A stretch of DNA of 64,000 nucleotides from JADGOV01 sp963814355 (GTDB lineage: Bacteria > Actinomycetota > Actinomycetes > JADGOV01): the NCBI GenBank assembly GCA_963814355.1, contig CAWFCZ010000002.1, positions 124,001-188,000 on the forward strand, written 5' to 3'. Below are positions 21,544-29,674 of the stretch, piece by piece. Every line of letters starts with the position of its first letter. Within the stretch, counting starts at the first letter, position 1. The position numbers and the translations under genes are program-made. The notes beneath the pieces were generated by a model that saw only the letters and a program-made list of their open reading frames with translations, was not told where the DNA came from and did no database searches.

Positions 21544-22818
21544 TCATCCGGGGCCTTCCCCAAGCTCGCGACGAAGGGCATCGAGCGCCGAGACGGCCGC
21601 CAGCGTCCGCACCTGTGCCCGTTGTCCGGGCAGCTGCAACCGGACAGATCGGGAACCGCCGGGTCCGGCCAGGCCGATGAACACCGTCCCGGGGGTGGCG
21701 CCATCCGCCGGGTCCGGGCCGGCCACTCCGGTCAGCGCGACCCCGTAGGTGGCCCCCAGCCGGGCGCGCACCCCGTCAGCCATGGCGATCGCCACCTCGC
21801 CGTCGACCGCACCGCGTTCGGCCAACAAGCCGGCGGATACGCCGAGCAGGGCGGTCTTGAGGTCGGTGGCGTAAGCCACGACCGCTCCCCGGTACGTGGC
21901 GGACGCACCCGGCGTTTCGCTGAGCAGGCTGCCCAGGCGACCACCGGTGAGCGACTCGGCGACGGCCACGCTGGCCCCCCGCTCGCCGAGCAACCGGTGG
22001 ACAACCCCCGGCAAGCTGTCGGCGTCCGCGCCGTAGACGGCGTTCCCCAGCAGCCGGCGGGCTTCCGCCTCCACCGGCGCGATCAGTGCCTCGGCCTGCT
22101 CCCGGGTCGCCGCCTTCGCCGTGATCCGGACCCGCACCTGGCCGCCGCCAGCCAGGAAGGCGATCGTGACCGGCGCGCTTCCCTCCAGCGATTCGACCAG
22201 CCCGGCGAGGGCCTCGGCAACTGCCGACTCCCACATCCCGGCGATCCGCAACGTCCGGGACACGATCGTGGCCGGCTCACCGGCGCGGGCCAGCAGATCA
22301 GGCAGGACCGCGGTGGTGAACATCGCGGTCATCTCGTCCGGCACGCCGGGGAGCGCGTACACCACCCGGGGCCCCGCCGCCGAGTCGGCGACCAGCCCGT
22401 CCATCCGCAGGCCGGGAGCCGTGCCGCGATCGTTCGGCAGCGGGGTCGCCCCCGCCGGCACGTCGGCCTGTCGGTAGTTCGACTCCGGCACTCGCCGCCC
22501 CAGCGTGCCGTAGCGCTCCCGCAAGGCCCGCTCCAGCGCGTCGTCGCGCCGGAGTTCCACCCCCGCGAAGCTGGCCAGCGCGTCCCGGGTGAGGTCGTCC
22601 TGGGTCGGCCCGAGGCCGCCGGTGATCAGCAAAGCGTCGGCTTCGCGCAGCGCCGTCGCGACGGCCGCACCGATCCTGGCCTGGTTGTCCCCGACCACGG
22701 TGCTCCGGTACACGTCGAGCCCGGCCGCCGCGAGGTGTCGCCCGAGCCAGGCCGCGTTGGTGTTCACGATGTCGCCGAGCAGCAGCTCGGTGCCGACGGC
22801 CAGCAACTCCACCCTCAC
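21544..22818 (-). CDS. cinA: CinA family protein (MoCF domain plus C-terminal amidohydrolase)
   Basis: 424 residues in two domains. The N-terminal MoeA/MogA-like domain (1-170) has VELLAVGTELLLGDIVNTNA and LLITGGLGPTQDD. The C-terminal CinA domain (from about 265) has VAVAESLTGGRLGSLLSETPGAS and the VALTGVAGPDPADGATPGTVFIG signature of NMN deamidase-type CinA. The likely role is pyridine nucleotide salvage; the competence link is historical. Start GTG at 22818. It lies between pgsA and clgR, 28 bases before clgR. Confidence 0.94.
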   Translation of the reverse strand: MRVELLAVGTELLLGDIVNTNAAWLGRHLAAAGLDVYRSTVVGDNQARIGAAVATALREADALLITGGLGPTQDDLTRDALASFAGVELRRDDALERALRERYGTLGRRVPESNYRQADVPAGATPLPNDRGTAPGLRMDGLVADSAAGPRVVYALPGVPDEMTAMFTTAVLPDLLARAGEPATIVSRTLRIAGMWESAVAEALAGLVESLEGSAPVTIAFLAGGGQVRVRITAKAATREQAEALIAPVEAEARRLLGNAVYGADADSLPGVVHRLLGERGASVAVAESLTGGRLGSLLSETPGASATYRGAVVAYATDLKTALLGVSAGLLAERGAVDGEVAIAMADGVRARLGATYGVALTGVAGPDPADGATPGTVFIGLAGPGGSRSVRLQLPGQRAQVRTLAAVSALDALRRELGEGPG

Positions 22819-22873
22819 GACAGCACACCGCCCACCGGCAGCACCCCGCCCAGTGAAGCCGGGGATCGGCCGG

Positions 22874-23623
22874 TCACGGCCGCAGCGCCCTGGCGCGCGC
22901 CGCGGCGGCCCGCTGCTTGACCGCCCGCTTGCGTCCGGCCCGCTCGCTGGTCCGCCGCAGCCGCAACGCCCGAGTCACGTAGTCGATGCCGGTGACGACG
23001 GTGACCGCGACGGCCACCGTCATCAGCACCGCCCGGCCGGTACCGAAGGCACCGGACAGCGGCAGGACGTAACAGCCGACCGCGATGCCCTGCAGCACGG
23101 TCTTCACCTTCCCGCCGCGGCTGGCCGGGATGACGCCGTGCCGGATCACCCAGAACCGCAGCCCGGTGACGCCGACCTCGCGCGCCAAGATCAGGGCGGT
23201 CACCGCCCAGGGCAGCTCGGCGAGCCAGGACAGCGCCACCAAGGCGCCGCCGGTCAGGGCCTTGTCGGCGATCGGGTCGGCGATTTTGCCGAACTCGGTG
23301 ATGAGGTTGTGGGCTCGGGCGATCGCCCCGTCGACCCGATCGGTCGCCGAGGCCAGCAGGAAGATCGCGAACGCACCGATGCGCCAACCGCTGCGCGAGC
23401 CGTCGTCGTGCAGCAACACGACGAGGAAGACCGGAACCAACGCCAGCCTCAGGACGGTCAGCGCGTTCGCCGGGTTGACCAGTGGCGCCCCGGTGCTCGC
23501 CACGACCGCCGGATCCGGCTCCGGGCGCCGGGCGGCTTGGCGGGCGGTCTGGGCGGCGGCCCGGGCCCGGGCGCCGGGCCGCTCCGGCCCCGACCCGGCC
23601 GGCGGCTGCGCAGGCGCGGTCAC
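22874..23623 (-). CDS. pgsA: CDP-alcohol phosphatidyltransferase (PgsA family)
   Basis: An integral membrane enzyme, probably CDP-diacylglycerol-glycerol-3-phosphate phosphatidyltransferase. The 249-residue protein contains the full family motif D-x2-DG-x2-AR-x8-G-x3-D-x3-D, with D95, D98, D116 and D120 as metal/catalytic residues. The first 45 residues are a Pro/Ala/Arg-rich cytoplasmic tail. Its GTG start overlaps the rimO stop by four bases. Exact acceptor alcohol cannot be told from sequence alone, but the rimO-pgsA-cinA context matches pgsA3-type genes. Confidence 0.92.
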   Translation of the reverse strand: MTAPAQPPAGSGPERPGARARAAAQTARQAARRPEPDPAVVASTGAPLVNPANALTVLRLALVPVFLVVLLHDDGSRSGWRIGAFAIFLLASATDRVDGAIARAHNLITEFGKIADPIADKALTGGALVALSWLAELPWAVTALILAREVGVTGLRFWVIRHGVIPASRGGKVKTVLQGIAVGCYVLPLSGAFGTGRAVLMTVAVAVTVVTGIDYVTRALRLRRTSERAGRKRAVKQRAAAARARALRP

Positions 23624-25134
23624 CCGGTCACCGGCTCACCGGGGCCCCCGGCCCGGCCGAACGCGCGGCCGGGCGCGAGCTGGTCCGCGAGGAGATCGAC
23701 ACCTACGGTGGCGGTGACCCGGGCCGGCAGCAGGTCCCCGATCACCGGCGGCGGACCGTCGGTGAGCCGCACCGTGGTGGCGCCGTCGATCTCCGGGGCC
23801 TGGTGCGCCGCGCGGCCCGCCACCTCCCGACCGGAGGTGATCTCCTCGACGAGTACCACGACGACCTCGCCGATCCGGTCCTCGGCCCGCTGGGCGGTGA
23901 GTTCTTCGACCAGCCGGGACAGTCGGTCCTGCCGGCGCGCGACCACCGCCGGGCCCACTTTGGCCGGCAGGCTGGCGGCCTCCGTACCGTCCTCGTCGGA
24001 ATATGCGAAGACCCCGACCGCATCCAACCTGGCCTCGGTCAGGAAGCGTTCCAGCTCCGCCACGTCGGCAGCGCGCTCACCGGGGAAGCCGACGATCACG
24101 TTGGATCGGATGCCGGCGTCAGGCATCCGGTCGCGGATGTCGCCCAGCAAACCGAGAAACCGTTCGGTACCGCCGAAGCGGCGCATCCGGCGCAGCACCG
24201 CGGGCGCGGCGTGTTGGAAGGACAGGTCGAAGTACGGCGCCACGCCGGGTGTCTCGGTCAGCGCCGCCACCAGCGTCGGACGCATCTCGGCAGGCTGCAG
24301 GTAGGACACCCGGACCCGGGCGATGCCGGGCACCGCCACCAGCTCGCCCAGCAACGCCTCCAGCGCTCGAATGTCCCCCAGGTCCTTGCCGTAGGAGGTG
24401 GAGTTCTCACTCACCAGGACCAGCTCGCGCACCCCGTCCTCGGCCAGCCAGCGGGCTTCGGCCAGGACCTCCTCCGGTGACCGGGACCGGAACGAGCCGC
24501 GAAAGGACGGGATCGCGCAGAACGCGCAGCGCCGGTCACAGCCGGCGGCCAACCGGAGCGGGGCCACCGGGCCGCCGAGGAGCCGGTGGCGCGGCGCAAG
24601 CGTGGTGTAGGCGGGTCCGCCGAAGGCTTCCAGCCCGGCCGGCTCCCCGGCGCTGTGCCGGGTGCCGCTCCCCGGCGAGACCAGCGGGAGCCGCCGGCGG
24701 CGATCCCGCGGAACGTGCGCCTGGACCGGACGGCCGGCCACGATGTCGGCCAACCGGGCCGAGATCGACGGGTAGTCGGTGAAACTCAGGACCGCATCGG
24801 CCTCCGGGAGGGCCTCGGCCAGGGTGGCGCCGTACCTCTCGGCGAGGCAGCCCACCGCCACCACCTTGACACCGGCGCTCGCGCCATCCCCTGCCGCCTC
24901 GAGCACGGCGTCGATGGAATCCTTCTTGGCCGCCTCGATGAAGCCGCAGGTGTTGACCAGCACCGCGTCCGCCGCAGCCGGTTCGGATACCAGCCGCCAG
25001 CCGTCGCCCAGGAGGCGACCGGCAAGCTCCTCGGAGTCGATCTCGTTACGCGCGCAGCCCAGGGTGACGACGGCGACCGAACGGCCGGGGGAACCGGGAG
25101 GCACGACCGCCAAGGTATCCGACCCGAACGGCAC
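23620..25134 (-). CDS. rimO: Ribosomal protein S12 methylthiotransferase RimO
   Basis: A radical-SAM methylthiotransferase acting on the conserved Asp of ribosomal protein S12. The 504-residue protein has auxiliary cluster cysteines C27 (VTLGCARNEIDSE), C63 (NTCGFIEAAKKDSID) and C96, and radical-SAM cysteines C199, C203 and C206 (CDRRCAFC). A C-terminal TRAM domain follows. NTCGFIEAAKKDSID separates RimO from the MiaB paralogue at 5.6 kb. The start GTG at 25134 is provisional; a GTG at 25104 would remove ten non-conserved residues. Confidence 0.95.
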   Translation of the reverse strand: MPFGSDTLAVVPPGSPGRSVAVVTLGCARNEIDSEELAGRLLGDGWRLVSEPAAADAVLVNTCGFIEAAKKDSIDAVLEAAGDGASAGVKVVAVGCLAERYGATLAEALPEADAVLSFTDYPSISARLADIVAGRPVQAHVPRDRRRRLPLVSPGSGTRHSAGEPAGLEAFGGPAYTTLAPRHRLLGGPVAPLRLAAGCDRRCAFCAIPSFRGSFRSRSPEEVLAEARWLAEDGVRELVLVSENSTSYGKDLGDIRALEALLGELVAVPGIARVRVSYLQPAEMRPTLVAALTETPGVAPYFDLSFQHAAPAVLRRMRRFGGTERFLGLLGDIRDRMPDAGIRSNVIVGFPGERAADVAELERFLTEARLDAVGVFAYSDEDGTEAASLPAKVGPAVVARRQDRLSRLVEELTAQRAEDRIGEVVVVLVEEITSGREVAGRAAHQAPEIDGATTVRLTDGPPPVIGDLLPARVTATVGVDLLADQLAPGRAFGRAGGPGEPVTG

Positions 25135-25184
25135 CGAGCCCGGGTGCGGTCACTGGAGCGGGCCGCAGCCATCCGACTTGAGAC

Positions 25185-25997
25185 TCAGGCCGACGGGCTG
25201 CGGCTTCCGGCAGTACCGGGGCTGCTCTCTCCGAACGCGGCCAGCGGGTCGCTGGCGCGCACCACGAACCGTTTGACCCCGCCGCTGCCACCCTGCAGGG
25301 CTACCTGCTGGCCGTTCACCGTCATCGCCACCGCGGCCACGTTCCCCACCACGATCGACAGCTTCCGGTCGTCGCGGAAGGTCGCGGTCTGCCCGGCGGA
25401 CAGCGTACTGGCCAGCCGCGTCGTGCCCGCCGAGTCCTTGACCGACAGCCAGCAGCGATCACCGGTCACGGTGAAGGACACCGCGAGGGCGCCGCTGCCC
25501 ACGGTCGGCACTGGTGACACCGACGGCGAGGACGCGCCGGCGGTAGGCGAGGCGCTCGCGGTAGGCGAGGCGGTACCGGTCCGGGGTGCCGACGCGGGGG
25601 AAGGGGTGGACCGGTCGCCGGGTAGCACCAAGCGAAGCACCGCCAGGCAGGCCACCACGCCGAGCAGCACGGCGGCCGCGGTCAACCAGCCGTGGGCGGA
25701 TCGACGCTCCCGGAGCACCAGGCCGGGATCGGCGGCCGGCGCCTGGTCCGGCGTGGGCCGGGCGTCACTAGAGACCGCCAACTCGGCCAGCAACGGCTTG
25801 GGATCGAGTTCGAGGGTCTTGGCCAACGCCCGGACATGCCCGCGCGCGTAGACGTCCCCACCGCAGGCCGCGAAGTCCTCGGCTTCGATCGCCCGGATCA
25901 GGTGCGGCCGGATCCGGGTGACCGCGCTGAGCTCCTCGACGCTGCGGCCGCGCGCTCGACGGGCGGCCGAGAGCGTGGCGCCGACAGGCACCGGCAC
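25185..25997 (-). CDS. RodZ-like protein: HTH domain, transmembrane helix, DUF4115
   Basis: 270 residues. The HTH_25 domain (about 4-68, LSAARRARGRSVEELSAVTRI and DVYARGHVRALAKTL) is cytoplasmic. One transmembrane helix follows at 104-126, then an extracellular Ser/Pro/Thr linker (130-165) and a beta-rich DUF4115 domain (about 170-255). The layout is that of RodZ, which ties MreB to the elongation machinery, though here a role as a general envelope protein is equally possible. The linker contains an 18-nt-spaced DNA repeat encoding ASPTAS-like units. It precedes rimO on the same strand. Confidence 0.88.
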   Translation of the reverse strand: MPVPVGATLSAARRARGRSVEELSAVTRIRPHLIRAIEAEDFAACGGDVYARGHVRALAKTLELDPKPLLAELAVSSDARPTPDQAPAADPGLVLRERRSAHGWLTAAAVLLGVVACLAVLRLVLPGDRSTPSPASAPRTGTASPTASASPTAGASSPSVSPVPTVGSGALAVSFTVTGDRCWLSVKDSAGTTRLASTLSAGQTATFRDDRKLSIVVGNVAAVAMTVNGQQVALQGGSGGVKRFVVRASDPLAAFGESSPGTAGSRSPSA

Positions 25998-26085
25998 CTC
26001 CCCTCCTGAGCGCTCGGCTCAGCTCTTGCCCAGCTCAACCCGGGCCTAGCTCAACCCGGGCCTAGCTCGGCTCGCCCTGTGCGGC

Positions 26086-26113
26086 GCGGGCCAGACGTGC
26101 ACGTCTGGCCCGC
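26086..26113 (-). terminator. Perfect palindrome, likely ftsK terminator
   Basis: The 28 bases are a perfect inverted repeat with 14-base arms (left arm GCGGGCCAGACGTG). It lies about 137 bases past the ftsK stop and before the rodZ-like gene. There is no T-run, as is common for actinobacterial intrinsic hairpins. A near-duplicate pair of CTCAACCCGGGCCTAG units sits just beside it at about 26034-26065. Confidence 0.65.
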
Positions 26114-26249
26114 AGGATGCAGCCAGCGAAGGCAATAGTCCATCCGCCACGCCGTCGATGGGGCCGCAAACGGGCAACTGCGACCACGGCATTGACCGCA
26201 AGTGCCCGATTCGGGTCCGGGGGGGACCCGCCGCTGGTCGGATCTCGAC

Positions 26250-28928
26250 TCAGCAGCCCCGAAGCGTGTCAGCGATCTCCTCCAACTCCTCCGGACGAAC
26301 CAGTACATCCCGTGCCTTGGACCCTTCGCTGGGGCCGACGATGCCCCGGCTCTCCATCAGGTCCATCAGCCGGCCGGCCTTCGCGAAACCGACGCGCAAC
26401 TTGCGCTGCAGCATCGACGTCGACCCGAACTGGGTGGTGACCACGAGCTCCACGGCTTGTAGGAGCAGCTCGAGATCGTCGCCGACCTCCTCATCCACCT
26501 CACGCTTGGCGCCCTCGGCGGTCGCCTCCAACACGTCGGGCCGGTATGTGGGCTCGGCCTGCGCCTTGCAGTGCGCGACGACGGATTCGATCTCGGCCTC
26601 GGTGATGAAAGCGCCCTGGACCCGGATCGGTTTGCTGGCCCCCATCGGCAGGAACAGCCCGTCACCCTGCCCGACAAGTCTCTCGGCGCCAATCATGTCG
26701 AGGATCACCCGGGAGTCGGTCGCACTCGCGGTAGCGAAGGCCAGCCGGGACGGCACGTTCGCCTTGATCAACCCGGTGACCACGTCCACCCTCGGGCTCT
26801 GGGTAGCCAGTACCAGGTGGATGCCCACGGCTCTGGCCATCGCCGCGATCCGGCTGATCGCGTCCTCCACGTCCCGAGGCGAGACCATCATCAGGTCGGC
26901 CAGCTCATCCACGATGACCAGCAGGTACGGGTACGGCGCGTAGGCCCGCTCGCCGTCCGGTGCCGTGGTGACCGCGCCGGAACGGACCTTAGCGTTGAAA
27001 TCGTCCAGGTGGCGGACACCGGTGGTGGCCAGGTCCTCGTACCGCAGCTCCATCTCCCGCACCACCCATTGCAGGGCGTCGGCGGCCTTCTTGGGGTTGG
27101 TGATGATCGGCGTGATCAGGTGTGGGATATCGCGGTAGTTCGTCATTTCGACCCGCTTCGGGTCGATCAGCACCATCCGGACGTCGTCCGGCGTCGCCCG
27201 CGACAGCACCGAGGTCACCAGGGTGTTGATGCATGTCGACTTACCCGACCCGGTGGACCCGCCGATGAGGATGTGCGGCATCCGGGCCAGGTTGGCCACC
27301 ACGTACCCGCCCTCGACGTCCTTGCCGAGGCCGACGATGAGCGGGTGCCGCTCGCGGACCGCGGCCTGGGAGCGCAGCACGTCGCCGAGGCAGACCGGCT
27401 CCCGGTCGGCGTTCGGGATCTCCACGCCGATCGCCGACCGGCCCGGGATGACGTCGATGATCCGCACGTCCGGGCTTTTCACCGCGTACGCGATGTTGCG
27501 CTGCAGTGCCTTGATCTTCTCGACCTTGACCGCCGGACCGAGTTCGATCTCGTACCGCGTGACCGTCGGGCCGCGGGAGAAGCCGCTGACCGTGGCGTCC
27601 ACCTCGAACTCGACGAGCAGCCGGCCCAGCGCGGCGACCACCGTGTCGTTCGCCACGCTGCCGCCCTTGGGCGCGGGCCCGGCCCGCAGCATCGACGGCG
27701 GAGGCAGCAAGTAGCCCCCGGGTAGCGGCAACTGCTCGACCTCGACCGAACGCTTCCCTGCGGGACGGGCGGCGCCCGGGTTTCCCGAGGATCCCGGTGG
27801 GTCGGCCAGGTCGGCCGGGCCCGCCGGGCCGGCGGCGACGGCGTCCGCGCTCGGCGCCGCAGCGGCGTCGGCGGGCACGGCCGCCGCACGACCGGGGGGA
27901 GCTGCGCTCGGGTCGGTGACCAACGGCGACATGTCGAACGGAGCCGACGGAGCGGCGGACTCGGCCGATGCCGGGCGCCGGGACTCTCCCCGGCCGCGCG
28001 CCGGCTTGCCGCCGATTGGCGCGCCGGCTGCCCGCACGCCGGAGCGGGTCGGGCGACGCCGCCGGCGTGGCCGCCGATGGATGAGGTCCCGAAGCCGGGG
28101 CAGCACGGCATGCAGCGGTGTGCCGGTCACCACGAGCAGACCGAAGACGCCCAGCAGGACGAGCAGCGGGGCCGCGACGTAGCTGGTCACAGCGCTGGCC
28201 AGCGGGGACGCCGCGAAGAAGCCAACCAGACCCCCGGCTGCTTGCCGCCCCTGCGGCGTGGTCGGGGCGCCCGCGGCGAGATCGACCAGTCCCAGGGCAG
28301 CGCAGGCGACCGCGGTCGCGCCGATCAGTACCCGGCCGCGGCCCTCCGGTGCGGCCGGGCGGCGAAGCAGGCGAGCGGCGATCCCCACCAGCAGCACCGG
28401 TACCAGGGCGGAAGCCGCACCGACCACGTCCCGCGCGACCGACGCCGCCCCCGAACCGACCGGGCCGGCCGCTCGCCACCACACCCCGGCAGCAAGCACG
28501 CCGCCGGCTCCCAGCACCGCCAGGCCCAGGCCGTCCCTACGGTGCGCCGGGTCCAGATCGCGGGCACCGGAGCCGATCATGCGCGCCGCCGCCCCGACCC
28601 CGGCGGCCACCAACAGCCAGCCGCCGACGAGCAGCCGCCACAACGCCCGCAGCAGCCGGACGCCGATCGCCGGCCGGCCGCCTCTACCGCGGCCGGCCGA
28701 GCGGCCGGGGCCGCGCCGCGCTCCCTTCGCCGACCCTCCGGCGACCGCGGTCCGCCGGCTTCCGGCCGGACGCCCGCCGGCGGAGCGAGCGCTTCGCCCG
28801 CCGAGACCGCTGCCGGCCCGGCTGCTCGACGTCGTGCGGGCGGACCGACTTGCCGACCGCAGGGCCGACCCGGAGCGTGATCCGGCACTCGTGCGGGCGC
28901 GGCGCGACGTCGAACCCCGCTCGGCCAT
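26250..28928 (-). CDS. ftsK: FtsK/SpoIIIE DNA translocase
   Basis: A septum-located motor that pumps chromosomal DNA. The 892-residue protein has a basic N-terminus (1-90), four or five transmembrane helices at about 90-275, a low-complexity Pro/Ala linker (about 285-390), the alpha/beta motor with Walker A GSTGSGKST beginning at 557 and Walker B LLVIVDELADL near 668-680, and the C-terminal gamma winged helix (about 820-885) that reads polar KOPS-type sequences. The LATQSPRVDVVTGLIKAN segment is typical. Start ATG at 28928. Confidence 0.96.
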   Translation of the reverse strand: MAERGSTSRRARTSAGSRSGSALRSASRSARTTSSSRAGSGLGGRSARSAGGRPAGSRRTAVAGGSAKGARRGPGRSAGRGRGGRPAIGVRLLRALWRLLVGGWLLVAAGVGAAARMIGSGARDLDPAHRRDGLGLAVLGAGGVLAAGVWWRAAGPVGSGAASVARDVVGAASALVPVLLVGIAARLLRRPAAPEGRGRVLIGATAVACAALGLVDLAAGAPTTPQGRQAAGGLVGFFAASPLASAVTSYVAAPLLVLLGVFGLLVVTGTPLHAVLPRLRDLIHRRPRRRRRPTRSGVRAAGAPIGGKPARGRGESRRPASAESAAPSAPFDMSPLVTDPSAAPPGRAAAVPADAAAAPSADAVAAGPAGPADLADPPGSSGNPGAARPAGKRSVEVEQLPLPGGYLLPPPSMLRAGPAPKGGSVANDTVVAALGRLLVEFEVDATVSGFSRGPTVTRYEIELGPAVKVEKIKALQRNIAYAVKSPDVRIIDVIPGRSAIGVEIPNADREPVCLGDVLRSQAAVRERHPLIVGLGKDVEGGYVVANLARMPHILIGGSTGSGKSTCINTLVTSVLSRATPDDVRMVLIDPKRVEMTNYRDIPHLITPIITNPKKAADALQWVVREMELRYEDLATTGVRHLDDFNAKVRSGAVTTAPDGERAYAPYPYLLVIVDELADLMMVSPRDVEDAISRIAAMARAVGIHLVLATQSPRVDVVTGLIKANVPSRLAFATASATDSRVILDMIGAERLVGQGDGLFLPMGASKPIRVQGAFITEAEIESVVAHCKAQAEPTYRPDVLEATAEGAKREVDEEVGDDLELLLQAVELVVTTQFGSTSMLQRKLRVGFAKAGRLMDLMESRGIVGPSEGSKARDVLVRPEELEEIADTLRGC

Positions 28929-29019
28929 GGCGACACGCTAACCGCGGAAGGCGACAGAATCTCTCCCGACACGCAGCCCGGCCGGCCCGGCCCTCCCGGA
29001 TCGGCTGATCTGCACCGGC

Positions 29020-29235
29020 TCAGGCGGCCCGCCGGACGGCCGGCGTGCGGTACCCGAGTCCCTGCCGCGACGGCGCGACGGCCTGACCGTCGGGCAGCAA
29101 CAACCCGGTGTCGTCGAAGCGCACCACGCCGTTGCACAGCAGGTACCAGCCCTGCTCGGGATGCGCGGCGACGGTGCGAGCGGCCTCCCGGTCACTGGCC
29201 GCCGCGCTGGGGCACCTGGGAATGTGAGCGCACAT
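29020..29235 (-). CDS. DUF5999 family small protein
   Basis: 71 residues, starting MCAHIPRCPSAAASDREAAR and containing HPEQGWYLLCNGVVRFDDTGLLLPDG, a pattern I recognise from the DUF5999 family of Streptomyces and Micromonosporales. GAGGAG lies at good spacing upstream of the ATG at 29235. The function is unknown; the N-terminal Cys/His pair could bind metal. It lies 91 bases upstream of ftsK on the same strand. Confidence 0.82.
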   Translation of the reverse strand: MCAHIPRCPSAAASDREAARTVAAHPEQGWYLLCNGVVRFDDTGLLLPDGQAVAPSRQGLGYRTPAVRRAA

Positions 29236-29674
29236 GGCGATCTCCTCAGCCTGTCACCGGCGCTACGCCGGCTGCTTGGAAGAGCGCCGAAGCCCGTGGC
29301 CGATACACGCTCGCCACCCTCGACGCCAATATCTTCCGACGGCATCAGCCCGACGACAAGCCAGCGTCCGACGGCAAGCCAACCCCGACGACAAGCCAGC
29401 CTCCCAAGACGAGCGATCGCCGGGGGCTCGTCCCGCTCGGGAGGCCGCGCTCCTGGGGTGCCGACGCCAGGTCGGCAACCCAGGAGACCCCCGTATCGTT
29501 CGCCGCGTCACCCCCGGCCGACGCGGCGGCGGCAACGGTTTCCGCTGACCGAAGCCACGAACCCGGGAAGCACCAGGGGCCGCGCCGAAGGGCAGAGGAG
29601 GCCGTTATCGGTAGGAGCGCGGTGGTACCCGCCTTGATACATCGATGTGGTGCGAGTTTGACGTCCGCAGCGGT
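29236..29674. other. rnj-DUF5999 intergenic region
   Basis: 439 bases with no gene I can support. It includes a three-copy imperfect repeat at 29350-29402 and a short inverted repeat near 29452-29482 (CAGGAG/CTCCTG arms). Reading frames crossing it are low-complexity Arg/Pro and are not coding in appearance. It must hold the promoter of the DUF5999 gene and may hold the rnj terminator. Confidence 0.5.
29350..29402. repeat. Triple 17-18 nt direct repeat
   Basis: Three adjacent copies: CCGACGACAAGCCAGCGT at 29350-29367, CCGACGGCAAGCCAACC at 29368-29384 and CCGACGACAAGCCAGCCT at 29385-29402. It is noncoding as far as I can tell. Confidence 0.8.

Noticed and set aside
29350..29402. CRISPR-like short repeats
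   Set aside because: Units are directly adjacent without spacers, only three copies, and there are no cas genes.
29161..29637. A 158-codon plus-strand frame upstream of rnj
   Set aside because: Arg/Pro/Ser low complexity, opposite the DUF5999 gene, with no ribosome binding site.
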